Assembly (NCBI GenBank): GCA_902589095.1
Contig: CACIRR010000003.1
Coordinates: forward strand, 1 to 55,029
DNA: 55,029 bases
Direction: 5' to 3'
From: an uncultured Alphaproteobacteria bacterium
GTDB taxonomy: Bacteria > Pseudomonadota > Alphaproteobacteria > HIMB59 > GCA-002718135
This document shows, in pieces, positions 43,498-52,629 of the stretch. The position numbers and the translations under genes were made by a program. The first letter of the stretch is position 1. Every line of letters begins with the position of its first letter. The notes beneath the pieces are model-generated. The model made no database searches and was not told where the DNA came from. It was given only the letters and a program-made list of their open reading frames with translations.

Positions 43498-45368
43498 ATA
43501 ATTTTTTTACTTTCTAAAAAATTAATAATTTGATCAGCCAACTCTTCAGCATTATTTGTTTTCGTATCAAGGACGAGATCTGCATTTTCTGGTATTTCAT
43601 AAGTAGAATCAATTCCTGTAAAATTCTTTAATTCGCCTGATCTTGCTTTTTTATATAATCCTTTTGGATCTCTCTTTTCACATTCTTCTAGTGGGGTACT
43701 AACAAATACCTCAAAAAACTCACCTTCCTCGAGCAAGTCTCTTGCCATTTTTCTTTCTGAGCGAAACGGAGAAATAAAGGATACTAGAGTAATTAATCCA
43801 GCATCTAGCATTAATTTTGATACTTCAGCAACACGTCGAATATTTTCAACACGGTCTGTATCGGTAAATCCTAAATCTTTATTTAATCCATGACGCACAT
43901 TATCACCATCTAATAGATAAGTTCTTTTATTCATCGTATGAAGTTTTTGCTCGAGAATATTGGCAATGGTTGACTTCCCTGATCCTGATAATCCCGTAAA
44001 CCAAATCACACATGGTTGTTGGACATTTAGTTTGGAGCGCGTCTTTTTATTGATACTCATTTCATGCCAAGAAATATTAGTGGATCGACGCAAGACATGA
44101 TCAATCATGCCAGCACCAATTGTTTTATTATTATATGGATCAATGACAACAAAACTCCCTAATTGATGATTGTTTTTATAAGGAGCAATACTGTGCGTTT
44201 TATTTAGAGCTATTTTACAATATGCAATATCGTTTAAATTTAATTTTTTGGTTGCTATTTCCTCATAAGAATTCACATTAATACTGTGCACTAGATCAGT
44301 AATTTGTCCATTGATATAAGTATTATTAAAACGAAAGATGTAATTACGCTCAGGTAACATTGAGTCTTGATCCATCCAAACAAGATGAGCTGCAAACTGA
44401 TCAGCTTTTATAATATCCGTATTATCATGTGTAAGAATGATATCGCCTCGAGAAATATCTAATTCATCTTGTAACGTTAATGTTACTGCCTGATTTGTAA
44501 AAGCTTCGCCTAATTCACCATTGGTTCCATAAATATTCTTAATTGAAGTTTGAGAATTCGATGAAGCTGTTGTGATTACATCTCCTTTAGATATTTTGCC
44601 AGAAGTGATTGTTCCTGCATATCCTCTAAAATCTGAGGTTGATCTATTTACCCACTGCACTGGCATGCTAAATGCATTTGGTATGTCCTTCTTTTCAATT
44701 TGAATATTTTCTAAAGTTTCAATAAGAGAAGGACCTGAATACCATTTAGTATTTTCAAAAGTTGAAAAAACATTATCTCCTTTTAGGGCTGATAGTGGAA
44801 TATACTTGGTAGAGATAAAATTAAAATTCTTTATCAATTCTTTATATTCTGCGATGATTTTATTAAAAATATGTTCATCATAATTTACTAAATCCATTTT
44901 GTTAATTGCCACAACAACATGCTTGATACCAAGGAGATTAACAATAAAACTATGCCTTTTTGTTTGCTCCAAAACACCTTTTTGTGCATCAATTAAAATG
45001 ATAGCAACATCAGAATTAGAAGCACCTGTTGCCATATTACGTGTATATTGTTCATGTCCAGGCGTATCGGCAACAATAAATTTACATTTTGATGTTTCAA
45101 AAAAACGATAGGCTACATCAATTGTAATTCCTTGTTCGCGCTCTGCTTGTAAGCCATCAATTAATAAAGCTAGGTCTATATCTTTTCCTTGGGTTCCATA
45201 TTTTTCACTTTCAATCTTAACTTGATCCATTTGATCAAGAAATACATTTTGGGAATCGTATAACAGTCTACCTAATAAAGTCGACTTTCCATCATCCACA
45301 GATCCACATGTTAAAATTTTAACTTGCTTCTTTTTATTTTGATTTTGAAAAAATTTTTCTAAATCCAT
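43494..45368 (-). CDS. cysNC: Bifunctional sulfate adenylyltransferase large subunit / APS kinase
   Basis: 624 aa fusion. The N-terminal GTPase part has 'GSVDDGKSTLLGRL', 'DTPGHEQY' and 'INKMDL'; after domains II and III the C-terminal APS kinase begins with its P-loop 'GLSGSGKST' (about 456) and 'LDGDNVRHGLNKDLGF'. With CysD it activates sulfate to APS, and the kinase part makes PAPS. The stop overlaps the convergent HpsN-like stop by four bases. Downstream PAPS reductase and sulfite reductase are not in this window. Confidence 0.96.
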   Translation of the reverse strand: MDLEKFFQNQNKKKQVKILTCGSVDDGKSTLLGRLLYDSQNVFLDQMDQVKIESEKYGTQGKDIDLALLIDGLQAEREQGITIDVAYRFFETSKCKFIVADTPGHEQYTRNMATGASNSDVAIILIDAQKGVLEQTKRHSFIVNLLGIKHVVVAINKMDLVNYDEHIFNKIIAEYKELIKNFNFISTKYIPLSALKGDNVFSTFENTKWYSGPSLIETLENIQIEKKDIPNAFSMPVQWVNRSTSDFRGYAGTITSGKISKGDVITTASSNSQTSIKNIYGTNGELGEAFTNQAVTLTLQDELDISRGDIILTHDNTDIIKADQFAAHLVWMDQDSMLPERNYIFRFNNTYINGQITDLVHSINVNSYEEIATKKLNLNDIAYCKIALNKTHSIAPYKNNHQLGSFVVIDPYNNKTIGAGMIDHVLRRSTNISWHEMSINKKTRSKLNVQQPCVIWFTGLSGSGKSTIANILEQKLHTMNKRTYLLDGDNVRHGLNKDLGFTDTDRVENIRRVAEVSKLMLDAGLITLVSFISPFRSERKMARDLLEEGEFFEVFVSTPLEECEKRDPKGLYKKARSGELKNFTGIDSTYEIPENADLVLDTKTNNAEELADQIINFLESKKII

Positions 45369-46267
45369 TAAAAATATCCTTCTTGCTTCTTTTTTTCCAT
45401 TGATCCAATTTGATCTTTATCGATTGCTCTTCCTTCTCTTTCAGAATTTTTACTCTCTAATAATTCAATAATAATCTCTTCAACCGATATTGCCTTAGAT
45501 TCAATGGCACCGGTCAATGGATAACAACCCAATGTTCTAAAACGCACTATTCGATTTTCTATTTTTTCATGTTCTTTTACATCGAGCCTTTTGTCATCAA
45601 CCATTAAAAGTAAATTATCACGTTTAATTACGGGGCGTTCTTTTGCAAAATATAGAGGAACAATATTTATTTTTTCTTGGTAAATGTATTGCCACACATC
45701 AATCTCAGTCCAATTTGATAGAGGAAAAACTCTTACGTTTTCTCCCTTTGCTATTTTTGTATTATATAAATTCCACAATTCAGGCCGTTGATTTTTTGGA
45801 TCCCAATGATGTTGCTGATCTCTAAAAGAAAATACTCTTTCCTTTGCTCTTGATTTTTCCTCATCTCTTCGTGCTCCTCCAAAAGCAGCATCAAACTTAT
45901 ATTTATCTAATGCTTGTTTCAGTGACTGTGTCTTCATCACATCTGTATGAAGTTTAGAGCCATGAGTAATAGGACCAATGTTATTTTTTACACCTTCTTC
46001 ATTAATATGAACTAATAAATCTAAGTTGTATTCTTTTGCTATTTGATCACGAAAAGTTATCATTTCTTTAAATTTCCAAGTTGTATCAACATGCAATAAT
46101 TTAAATGGCAGTTTACTTGGTGCAAAAGCTTTTAATGCTAAGTGTAGCATGACAGCAGAGTCTTTTCCTATTGAATATAGCATCACGGGATTTTCAAACT
46201 CTGATGCTACTTCTCTAATAATGTGAATGCTCTCAGACTCTAATTTTTCTAAATGGGTTAAGTTCAT
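45368..46267 (-). CDS. cysD: Sulfate adenylyltransferase small subunit
   Basis: 299 aa, family-typical length. PP-loop motif '[13 protein letters not shown]' near residue 31, plus 'HVDTTWKF', '[15 protein letters not shown]' and '[15 protein letters not shown]'. Forms ATP sulfurylase with CysN; GTP hydrolysis by CysN drives APS formation. Its stop shares one base with the CysNC start, indicating tight coupling. CysQ gene lies 3 bp upstream in the same direction. Confidence 0.96.
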   Translation of the reverse strand: MNLTHLEKLESESIHIIREVASEFENPVMLYSIGKDSAVMLHLALKAFAPSKLPFKLLHVDTTWKFKEMITFRDQIAKEYNLDLLVHINEEGVKNNIGPITHGSKLHTDVMKTQSLKQALDKYKFDAAFGGARRDEEKSRAKERVFSFRDQQHHWDPKNQRPELWNLYNTKIAKGENVRVFPLSNWTEIDVWQYIYQEKINIVPLYFAKERPVIKRDNLLLMVDDKRLDVKEHEKIENRIVRFRTLGCYPLTGAIESKAISVEEIIIELLESKNSEREGRAIDKDQIGSMEKKKQEGYF

Positions 46268-46270
46268 AAT

Positions 46271-47065
46271 TTAATTGAGATCAATGTTGCCTATAGCATA
46301 AAATTCAGGATTAAGAATATTCTCTTTAGTATTATATTTGATACTATCATTTTGAAAGGTTCTAATTTTTCCACCAGCTTCATTTACTATCATATGACCA
46401 GCTGCTATATCCCATTCAGATGTTGGGCCAAAACGTGGATATATATCTGCCACACCCTCTGCAATCAAACAAAATTTTAATGAACTCCCAGCTTGAACTA
46501 TGTCAGCATTAGGAAATTTTTCTTTTACCCAATTATCAAAAATAGCGTTAGAGTGAGAACGACTTCCAATTACGCGTGCTCTGTTCGTTTGATTTGAAAC
46601 TAGAATTTTTTGAATTCCTTCAAAGTTTTTCAATTTATCTTTTGCATTTGTTTTAAATGATCCTTTGTTTTTTTCAGCCAAGTACAAGAGGGATTTTGCT
46701 GGAACATAGACTACTCCTAAAATTGGATTATTGTCTTCAATCAAAGCAATATTTACAGTGAACTCACCATTTTTTTTTATAAATTCTTTTGTTCCATCTA
46801 AGGGATCAACAAGCCAATACTTTTTCCAATTTTTTCTTACACTCCATTCCACTAGTGACTCTTCGCTCAAAATAGGAATATTGCCATTGAATTTATTTAG
46901 AGACTCTAGAATAATTTTATTAGAAGCTAAATCTGCTTTTGTTAAAGGAGATAAGTCCTCTTTGTGTGTAACTTGAATATCATTATTATAGAAATTTAAA
47001 ATTTCTTTACCTGCTTCTATTGAAACATTACAAACATCTAATAACAATTTATTATTTGGTATCAT
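46271..47065 (-). CDS. cysQ: 3'(2'),5'-bisphosphate nucleotidase
   Basis: 264 aa inositol-monophosphatase-family enzyme with metal motifs 'EESL', 'WLVDPLDGTKEF' and 'SEWDIAAGHMIV'. It hydrolyses PAP (left after PAPS is used) to AMP. First gene of the cysQ-cysD-cysNC unit, 3 bp before cysD. Its presence implies PAPS is really consumed, by reduction or by sulfotransfer. Confidence 0.92.
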   Translation of the reverse strand: MIPNNKLLLDVCNVSIEAGKEILNFYNNDIQVTHKEDLSPLTKADLASNKIILESLNKFNGNIPILSEESLVEWSVRKNWKKYWLVDPLDGTKEFIKKNGEFTVNIALIEDNNPILGVVYVPAKSLLYLAEKNKGSFKTNAKDKLKNFEGIQKILVSNQTNRARVIGSRSHSNAIFDNWVKEKFPNADIVQAGSSLKFCLIAEGVADIYPRFGPTSEWDIAAGHMIVNEAGGKIRTFQNDSIKYNTKENILNPEFYAIGNIDLN

Positions 47066-47113
47066 TTTAATTTGACTTTTATAGAACCTAAATTAGTGTT
47101 TTGACAGATTTTT

Positions 47114-47206
47114 ATGGAAAAAGAAATTTACAAAATCATAAACAAAGAAAAATTAAGCGTAGTAAGTGAAAACTTAGAAAAAGCCCCTAGTCATCCTTAT
47201 GAATGA
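47114..47206 (+). CDS. Possible 30-residue leader ORF (weak)
   Basis: An ATG at 47114 opens a 30-codon frame ending in TGA that overlaps the flavoprotein start by 8 bp. The product is Lys/Glu-rich with no recognisable domain. It fills the gap between the divergent cysQ and flavoprotein genes and could be a coupling leader, a decayed N-terminus, or chance. No clear ribosome site. Confidence 0.15.
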   Translation: MEKEIYKIINKEKLSVVSENLEKAPSHPYE

Positions 47207-49241
47207 TCCCCTATTGCAGTCTTTTCAACTTAAACATTTACATTTAAAAAATCGCATTATCATAACAAGTCATGAACCATCTTATAACGAAGATGGCTTT
47301 CCAAAAGATCGGTACATAGCCTATCATCTAGAGAGAGCAAAAGGTGGAATAGCAATGACGATGACTGCAGGTTCATCTGTGGTATCTAAAGATAGTCCTC
47401 CTTCATTTGATAATATTCATGCATACAAAGATGAAGTTGTTCCATGGATAAAAAAACTAACAAATGCCATTCATGATCAGAATTGCAAAATTATGATACA
47501 ATTAACTCATTTAGGCAGAAGAACATCATGGAGTAAAGGTGATTGGCTTCCATCTATTTCATCTGGAAGGCACCGTGAACCTGCTCATAAAGCATTTCCA
47601 AAAATTGCTGAAAGTTGGGATATTGAGCGAATTATAAAACAATATGGTGATGCTGCAGAAAGGATGAAAGAAGGGGGGATGGATGGAGTTGAGCTTGAGG
47701 GTCAAGGTCATTTAATAGGTCAATTTTTATCACCATTAAGTAATGATTTAGAAACAGAGTATGGAGGTAGTTTAGAGAATAGACTACGTTTTACCATTGA
47801 GGTTTTAACAGAAATAAGAAAAAAAGTTGGACAAAAATTTATAGTGGGTATCCGTTGTGTATTTGATGAGGCTGCCGAAGGTGGGCTAAGCAAATTCGAA
47901 GGGTTAGAAATTGCAAAGATTTTATCTAATTCAGGTCTTGTAGATTACCTAAATATTAATAGAGGAAGAATTCACACGGATCCAAGTTTAACTAAACTAA
48001 TTCCAATACAAGGGATGAAGAGTGCTCCTCATTTAGATTTTGCTGGAGAAATAAAAAAAGTGGTTAATTTGCCAATTTTTCATGCATCCAAAATTTCTGA
48101 TGTAGCCACTGCAAGATATGCTATTTCCAATGGTATTGTTGACATGATTGGAATGACTAGAGGGCACTTAGCTGATCCCCATATTGTAAAAAAAATAAAA
48201 GAAAAAAGAGAAGAGGATATAAGGCCATGCGTTGGTGCAACGTATTGTTTGGATAGAATATACCAAGGTGAAGAAGCGCTATGTATTCACAATGCAGCAA
48301 CAGGAAGAGAATTAAAATTTCCAAATATAATTTCTCCTTCAAAAACTAAAAAAAGAATTGTGATAGTAGGTGCTGGACCCGGTGGTCTTGAGTCGGCAAG
48401 AATAGCATCTGAAAGAGGTCATGAAGTTGTAATTTTTGAGGCTGCTTCCGATCCGGGTGGGCAAGTAAGACTATGTGCAAAATCAAAAAGAAGAAAAGAT
48501 ATGATGGGAATAATTGATTGGAGGATGGAACAATGCACAAAAAAAAATGTAAATTTTAAATTTAATGTTTTAGCAGAAAAAGATGAAATACTTAGTGAAG
48601 ACCCAGACACGGTAATTATTGCAACTGGAGGTATACCTAATCTAGAACTGTTTGAAACAAAGAAAGATTTAGAAAATGTGTTTTCAAGTTGGGATATAAT
48701 CTCCGGTGATATTAAAACTGCAGAAAATATATTAATATATGATGAAGCAGGAGATCATGTTGCGATGCAATCAGCTGAACTCGCGATTCAACAAGGATCA
48801 AAAGTAAATTTTATGACACCTGATAGATTAATATCATCAGAAATAATGGGTATGAATTTAACTCCTTATTTAAAAAATCTTCAAAATGAAAATATTTCAT
48901 TTTTAATTGGTAAACGATTATTAGATGTTTCTATAGAGGGGAATAAACTAAATGCAGTAATTGGATCAGATTATAACGAGTTATTCAAACAAAATTCAAC
49001 CTATGATCAAGTATTTGTAAACTATGGAACAAAACCTCTAGATGAATTATATTTTGAGCTATCACCTCTTTCAAAGAATATGGGAGAAATAAATTATGAA
49101 AAATTTATTAAGGGATACGAGCAGGATATAATTAAAGATAAAGACAATAAATTTAATATTTTTAGAATTGGAGATGCTGTTTCATCACGAAACATCCATG
49201 CAGCAATTTATGATGCCTTAAGGTTAGTAATCAATATTTAA
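47199..49241 (+). CDS. Old-yellow-enzyme / trimethylamine-dehydrogenase-like flavoprotein
   Basis: 680 aa, three parts: an N-terminal FMN barrel ('HLGRRTSWS', 'GVELEGQGHLIGQFLSPLSN'), a short iron-sulfur segment, and a C-terminal NAD/FAD-type domain ('IVIVGAGPGGLESARIA' near 385). Layout equals trimethylamine dehydrogenase and 2,4-dienoyl-CoA reductase. In the cluster segment Cys344, Cys350 and Cys362 are present but the usual second Cys is Ala347. Family enzymes demethylate amines (sarcosine-like, methylproline) or reduce enones. Substrate unknown; a CMD-family gene follows 75 bp downstream of its stop. Confidence 0.88.
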   Translation: MNDPLLQSFQLKHLHLKNRIIITSHEPSYNEDGFPKDRYIAYHLERAKGGIAMTMTAGSSVVSKDSPPSFDNIHAYKDEVVPWIKKLTNAIHDQNCKIMIQLTHLGRRTSWSKGDWLPSISSGRHREPAHKAFPKIAESWDIERIIKQYGDAAERMKEGGMDGVELEGQGHLIGQFLSPLSNDLETEYGGSLENRLRFTIEVLTEIRKKVGQKFIVGIRCVFDEAAEGGLSKFEGLEIAKILSNSGLVDYLNINRGRIHTDPSLTKLIPIQGMKSAPHLDFAGEIKKVVNLPIFHASKISDVATARYAISNGIVDMIGMTRGHLADPHIVKKIKEKREEDIRPCVGATYCLDRIYQGEEALCIHNAATGRELKFPNIISPSKTKKRIVIVGAGPGGLESARIASERGHEVVIFEAASDPGGQVRLCAKSKRRKDMMGIIDWRMEQCTKKNVNFKFNVLAEKDEILSEDPDTVIIATGGIPNLELFETKKDLENVFSSWDIISGDIKTAENILIYDEAGDHVAMQSAELAIQQGSKVNFMTPDRLISSEIMGMNLTPYLKNLQNENISFLIGKRLLDVSIEGNKLNAVIGSDYNELFKQNSTYDQVFVNYGTKPLDELYFELSPLSKNMGEINYEKFIKGYEQDIIKDKDNKFNIFRIGDAVSSRNIHAAIYDALRLVINI

Positions 49242-49316
49242 AAGTTAAATAAGTCAATGCACAGTGACAATGAAGTCATTAATCTTTATAGTTTAGATAA
49301 ATAATTGAGAGGTACT

Positions 49317-49694
49317 ATGGACGAAGAATTATTTAAAAAAGGACTAGAAAAAAGAAAAGCAACATTAGGTAAAGAATATGTTGAAAAAAATTTAGAACAA
49401 GCGGATGAATTTACACTGCCTTTTCAAAAAGCAATGACGGAATGGTGTTGGGGATTTGGTTGGGGTGATGAAGTCATAGACATGAAAACTCGTTCAATGA
49501 TGAACCTATCAATGATTGGTGCACTAGGAAAAATGCATGAATGGGAAATACATTGCAGAGGAGCAATAACTAATGGAGTATCCAAAGAAGAGATTAGAGC
49601 AATTATTCATGTTATTGGAATTTATTGTGGTGTTCCTCAAGCGTTAGAGTGTTTTAGAGTTGCTAAAAAAATATTGGAAGAAAAAAATCTTTAG
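49317..49694 (+). CDS. Carboxymuconolactone decarboxylase (CMD)-family protein
   Basis: 125 aa all-helical protein. 'RSMMNLSMIGALGKMHEWEIHCRGAITNGVSKEEIRAII' (in pieces) and 'GIYCGVPQALECFRVA' are the PcaC-type CMD signature; there is no AhpD-type C-x2-C pair. The ATG at 49317 has an AGAGG ribosome site about 5 bp upstream; a TTG at 49305 would put that site inside the gene. PcaC decarboxylates a lactone in protocatechuate breakdown, but no other pca gene is here, so a different lactone or role is likely. Confidence 0.87.
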   Translation: MDEELFKKGLEKRKATLGKEYVEKNLEQADEFTLPFQKAMTEWCWGFGWGDEVIDMKTRSMMNLSMIGALGKMHEWEIHCRGAITNGVSKEEIRAIIHVIGIYCGVPQALECFRVAKKILEEKNL

Positions 49695-49701
49695 ATTTAT
49701 T

Positions 49702-50622
49702 TTAATTATAAATATAAAAAATATATCCAACGTATAAGACTAGGCCAATGGAGCCATAAGTTCTTCCAATTCTTTTAAGAAAAAACATAAATCCTAAAAT
49801 CATTACAGTAACTAATAACATAAAGAGTAGATCAGCAGAGCCTATTACAGTTGGGACGTTAAAGTTTCCAAAAAAAGAAGAAACACCCAGTACTCCTAAA
49901 ACATTATAAATGTTAGATCCTAAAACATTACCAAGAGCGAAATCAACTTTACGTCTTATAGCAGATAAAATTCCAACAACTAATTCGGGAAGTGAAGTAC
50001 CAAAGGCAACTAAAGATATACCTATTATAGCTTCTGGAATATTTAACTGAGTTGCAATATTAATTGCTGAGTCTACAAAAAGATCAGATCCATAAATTAA
50101 TAATATTATTCCTAATACAATGAAAATTATTGAAAGTATGAGAGAATAATCTCCTTTTTCCTCAACATCAGATACATCAAGAGACCCTTGTTTAACTTGT
50201 ATGTACATAATTAAAAATAATAATCCGATTGCCAATATTCCATAAATAAAATTAAAAGATATAATGAGAAAACTCATAGTTATCAAAATTACTGCCAAGC
50301 CAATATTTATCCAAGCCTGATTAATTTGATTTTGGTTAATTTTACTAATAGGAATTAGAAATGATGTAGCCGCCATGACCAGTATTAAATTTGCAATGTT
50401 ACTTCCAATAACAGCACCAACTGCTAGATCTGGGTGATTTGAAACTACGGCATTAATACTACTTGCTAGTTCGGGTAAAGATGTACCTCCAGCCACAATA
50501 ACAACACCTATAGCAAATAGAGACACTCTAAGCTTTCTTCCAAAACTAACAGAGCCTCTAATTATTAGTTCTGCACCGAGTATAAGAAGAGCTAAACCAA
50601 AAATTAATAAAAATAAATTCAC
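49702..50622 (-). CDS. Calcium/sodium antiporter (CaCA family, YrbG-like)
   Basis: 306 aa membrane protein with about ten segments and the two inverted alpha repeats: 'VAGGTSLPELASSI' and 'VAFGTSLPELVVGI', each with the ion-binding Glu. Exchanges Na+ for Ca2+ across the inner membrane. Starts at a GTG 6 bp after the TRAP large-subunit stop, so possibly cotranscribed with it. Ends 7 bp from the convergent CMD gene. Confidence 0.93.
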   Translation of the reverse strand: MNLFLLIFGLALLILGAELIIRGSVSFGRKLRVSLFAIGVVIVAGGTSLPELASSINAVVSNHPDLAVGAVIGSNIANLILVMAATSFLIPISKINQNQINQAWINIGLAVILITMSFLIISFNFIYGILAIGLLFLIMYIQVKQGSLDVSDVEEKGDYSLILSIIFIVLGIILLIYGSDLFVDSAINIATQLNIPEAIIGISLVAFGTSLPELVVGILSAIRRKVDFALGNVLGSNIYNVLGVLGVSSFFGNFNVPTVIGSADLLFMLLVTVMILGFMFFLKRIGRTYGSIGLVLYVGYIFYIYN

Positions 50623-50628
50623 TTAAAT

Positions 50629-51963
50629 CTAACTTCCGTAAATATAGTGCGGAAGCCATAAAGCAATTTGAGGAAAAATAATAATTAAAAGTAACCCTAT
50701 GACTTGCAGAACCATAAATTGCATCATTCCTATGTAGATATCTTTCAAATCCCATTCAGGTACTACACCTTTTAAAAAGTATGCAGATAAGGCAACTGGT
50801 GGAGACAACCAAGCTGTCTGCAAGTTTACTGCAACAAGAATGGCAAACCATATAAGATTAAAACCTAAACCTTCAATAAGAGGTAAAATTATAGGCACAA
50901 CAATTAAAACAATTGGTACCCATTCTAAAGGCCAGCCTAAAAGAAAAATCATAGCCATTACAATAAGTAAAATTAAATATCTATTTACCTCTAAACTTAA
51001 TAAGAAATCAGTAATCATTGAAGGAGTTCCTAATCTCGCAAAAACAGCTCCAAAGAAATTAGAAGCTGCAACTAACAACATTATTAAGGCAGTAATCTCA
51101 AGAGTTTTAATTAATCCATCTTTTAATTTGTCTAAAGTTAACTTACGATATGCAAGTGCTAATAAAATAGATCCGAGGGCACCACATCCAGCAGCCTCAG
51201 TTGGTGTTGCAAGACCAAACAAAATACTTCCTAGCGCAGAGAAAACTAAAAGTGCTGGCGGAACTAGTCCCATAAAAAATTCATAAAGAACAACTTTAAT
51301 ATCCTTTTCCCTATCCTCTTCCGGAACAACAGGTCCAAGTGAAGGATCTAAGTAACACCTAATAGTTGCGTAACCAGCATATAAAACTGCTAACATAATT
51401 CCAGGTATGATAGCTGCTGCAAAAAGATCTGTAACAGGAATTTCCATGATGGGACCCATTACAACGAGCATAATACTTGGAGGAATTAAAATTCCTAAAG
51501 TTCCTCCTGCAGTTATTGTTCCAGCTGCTAACCTAACATCATATCCTGATCTATTCATGGATTTTGCAGCCATAATTCCCAATATTGTAACTGACGCACC
51601 AACAATACCTGTGGCTGCAGCAAAAATGATAGATACAAAAAGAACAGCATAAAAAAGAGATCCACGAACTCTTGAAAGCATCATCTGCACTGAAGAAAAT
51701 AATCTTTCCATTAAACCTGCTTGCTCCATCATAATACCCATAAAGACAAACAGTGGGACGGCAGCCAATGTTTGCTCGGTCATGACCATTGAAAACTGTA
51801 GTGTCATTAAATAGAAAACCAGTTTTCCAAATCCAAGATAACCAAAAACAAAACCTAAAAAAATTAATGTAAAGGAAATTGGGAAACCAACAAAAATAGA
51901 AAATAGCATTACCGCTATTAAAAATATTCCTAAAATCTCCGGACTAATAAATTCTGCAATCAT
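50629..51963 (-). CDS. TRAP transporter large permease subunit (DctM-like)
   Basis: 444 aa, about twelve membrane segments. 'GFPISFTLIFLGFVFG', 'AVPLFVFMGIMMEQAGL', 'AGGTLGILIPPSIMLVVMG' and 'WLSPPVALSAYFLKG' are DctM landmarks of the mannitol/chloroaromatic group. Forms the sodium-driven carrier with the small subunit. The start overlaps the DctQ-like stop as ATGA. Confidence 0.95.
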   Translation of the reverse strand: MIAEFISPEILGIFLIAVMLFSIFVGFPISFTLIFLGFVFGYLGFGKLVFYLMTLQFSMVMTEQTLAAVPLFVFMGIMMEQAGLMERLFSSVQMMLSRVRGSLFYAVLFVSIIFAAATGIVGASVTILGIMAAKSMNRSGYDVRLAAGTITAGGTLGILIPPSIMLVVMGPIMEIPVTDLFAAAIIPGIMLAVLYAGYATIRCYLDPSLGPVVPEEDREKDIKVVLYEFFMGLVPPALLVFSALGSILFGLATPTEAAGCGALGSILLALAYRKLTLDKLKDGLIKTLEITALIMLLVAASNFFGAVFARLGTPSMITDFLLSLEVNRYLILLIVMAMIFLLGWPLEWVPIVLIVVPIILPLIEGLGFNLIWFAILVAVNLQTAWLSPPVALSAYFLKGVVPEWDLKDIYIGMMQFMVLQVIGLLLIIIFPQIALWLPHYIYGS

Positions 51964-52571
51964 TCATCACCTGGCCATTTACCATTTTTCATTGCATAGT
52001 GACTTTTCAATAATTCAGATACACCTTGTATAAGTAAAAAAACTATACCAATCCATAAGCATGATTTTATTGGCCAAAGATACGGCATCCAAGCGGTATC
52101 CATTCCTTTTTCGCCACGTTGCATTGACTCGATAACAAATATTGTAGTCATATACAAACAAAAGAAAAGTCCAGGAAAATAGAAAAATAAATATAACCAA
52201 AAATCGATAAAGCCTTGCGTTTTGGTTTTAAAATTACGATATAAAAAATCCGCTCTTATATGTACGCCCCTTGACAAGGCATAACCCGAACCAATCATAA
52301 ACATCGCACCATAAAAAAATCTGCTCATGTCGTAGGCCCAGTAAGTAGGTGCGAGAAAAAATTTTCTTGCTACAACCTCATATGCCATACATAAAAATAA
52401 GGGAACTGTTATCCAACAAATAGTTTTTCCAACCAACAAACTAAATTTATCAATGTTGATAATTGTTTTATAAATCCAATTTGCCATGTCAGATGGCTGT
52501 TCAAAATAGCCTACTTTTCTCTCAGCTATTAACTCATCCTTTAAATCGTAATCTTGAATATTATCTGACAT
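51960..52571 (-). CDS. TRAP transporter small permease subunit (DctQ-like)
   Basis: 203 aa with four membrane segments after a 35-residue cytoplasmic tail; 'YEVVARKFFLAPTYWAYDMSRF' and 'SRGVHIRADFLYRNF' are the DctQ signature. The long form with a C-terminal amphipathic extension belongs with the large FcbT-type systems. Lies 58 bp after the binding-protein gene, with a stem-loop between. Confidence 0.94.
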   Translation of the reverse strand: MSDNIQDYDLKDELIAERKVGYFEQPSDMANWIYKTIINIDKFSLLVGKTICWITVPLFLCMAYEVVARKFFLAPTYWAYDMSRFFYGAMFMIGSGYALSRGVHIRADFLYRNFKTKTQGFIDFWLYLFFYFPGLFFCLYMTTIFVIESMQRGEKGMDTAWMPYLWPIKSCLWIGIVFLLIQGVSELLKSHYAMKNGKWPGDE

Positions 52572-52590
52572 TCTTGTGTTCTACAGGAAT

Positions 52591-52618
52591 TAAAGAGCGG
52601 AAACTAGTCCGCTCTTTA
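52591..52618 (-). terminator. Stem-loop after TRAP binding-protein gene
   Basis: A perfect 11-bp stem (52591-52601 with 52608-52618, core GAGCGGA/TCCGCTC) with a 6-nt loop starts 12 bp past the binding-protein stop. No long U-run follows on the minus strand. Fits partial termination or 3'-end protection that raises binding-protein output over the membrane subunits. Confidence 0.75.
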
Positions 52619-52629
52619 TATATTTTAAA

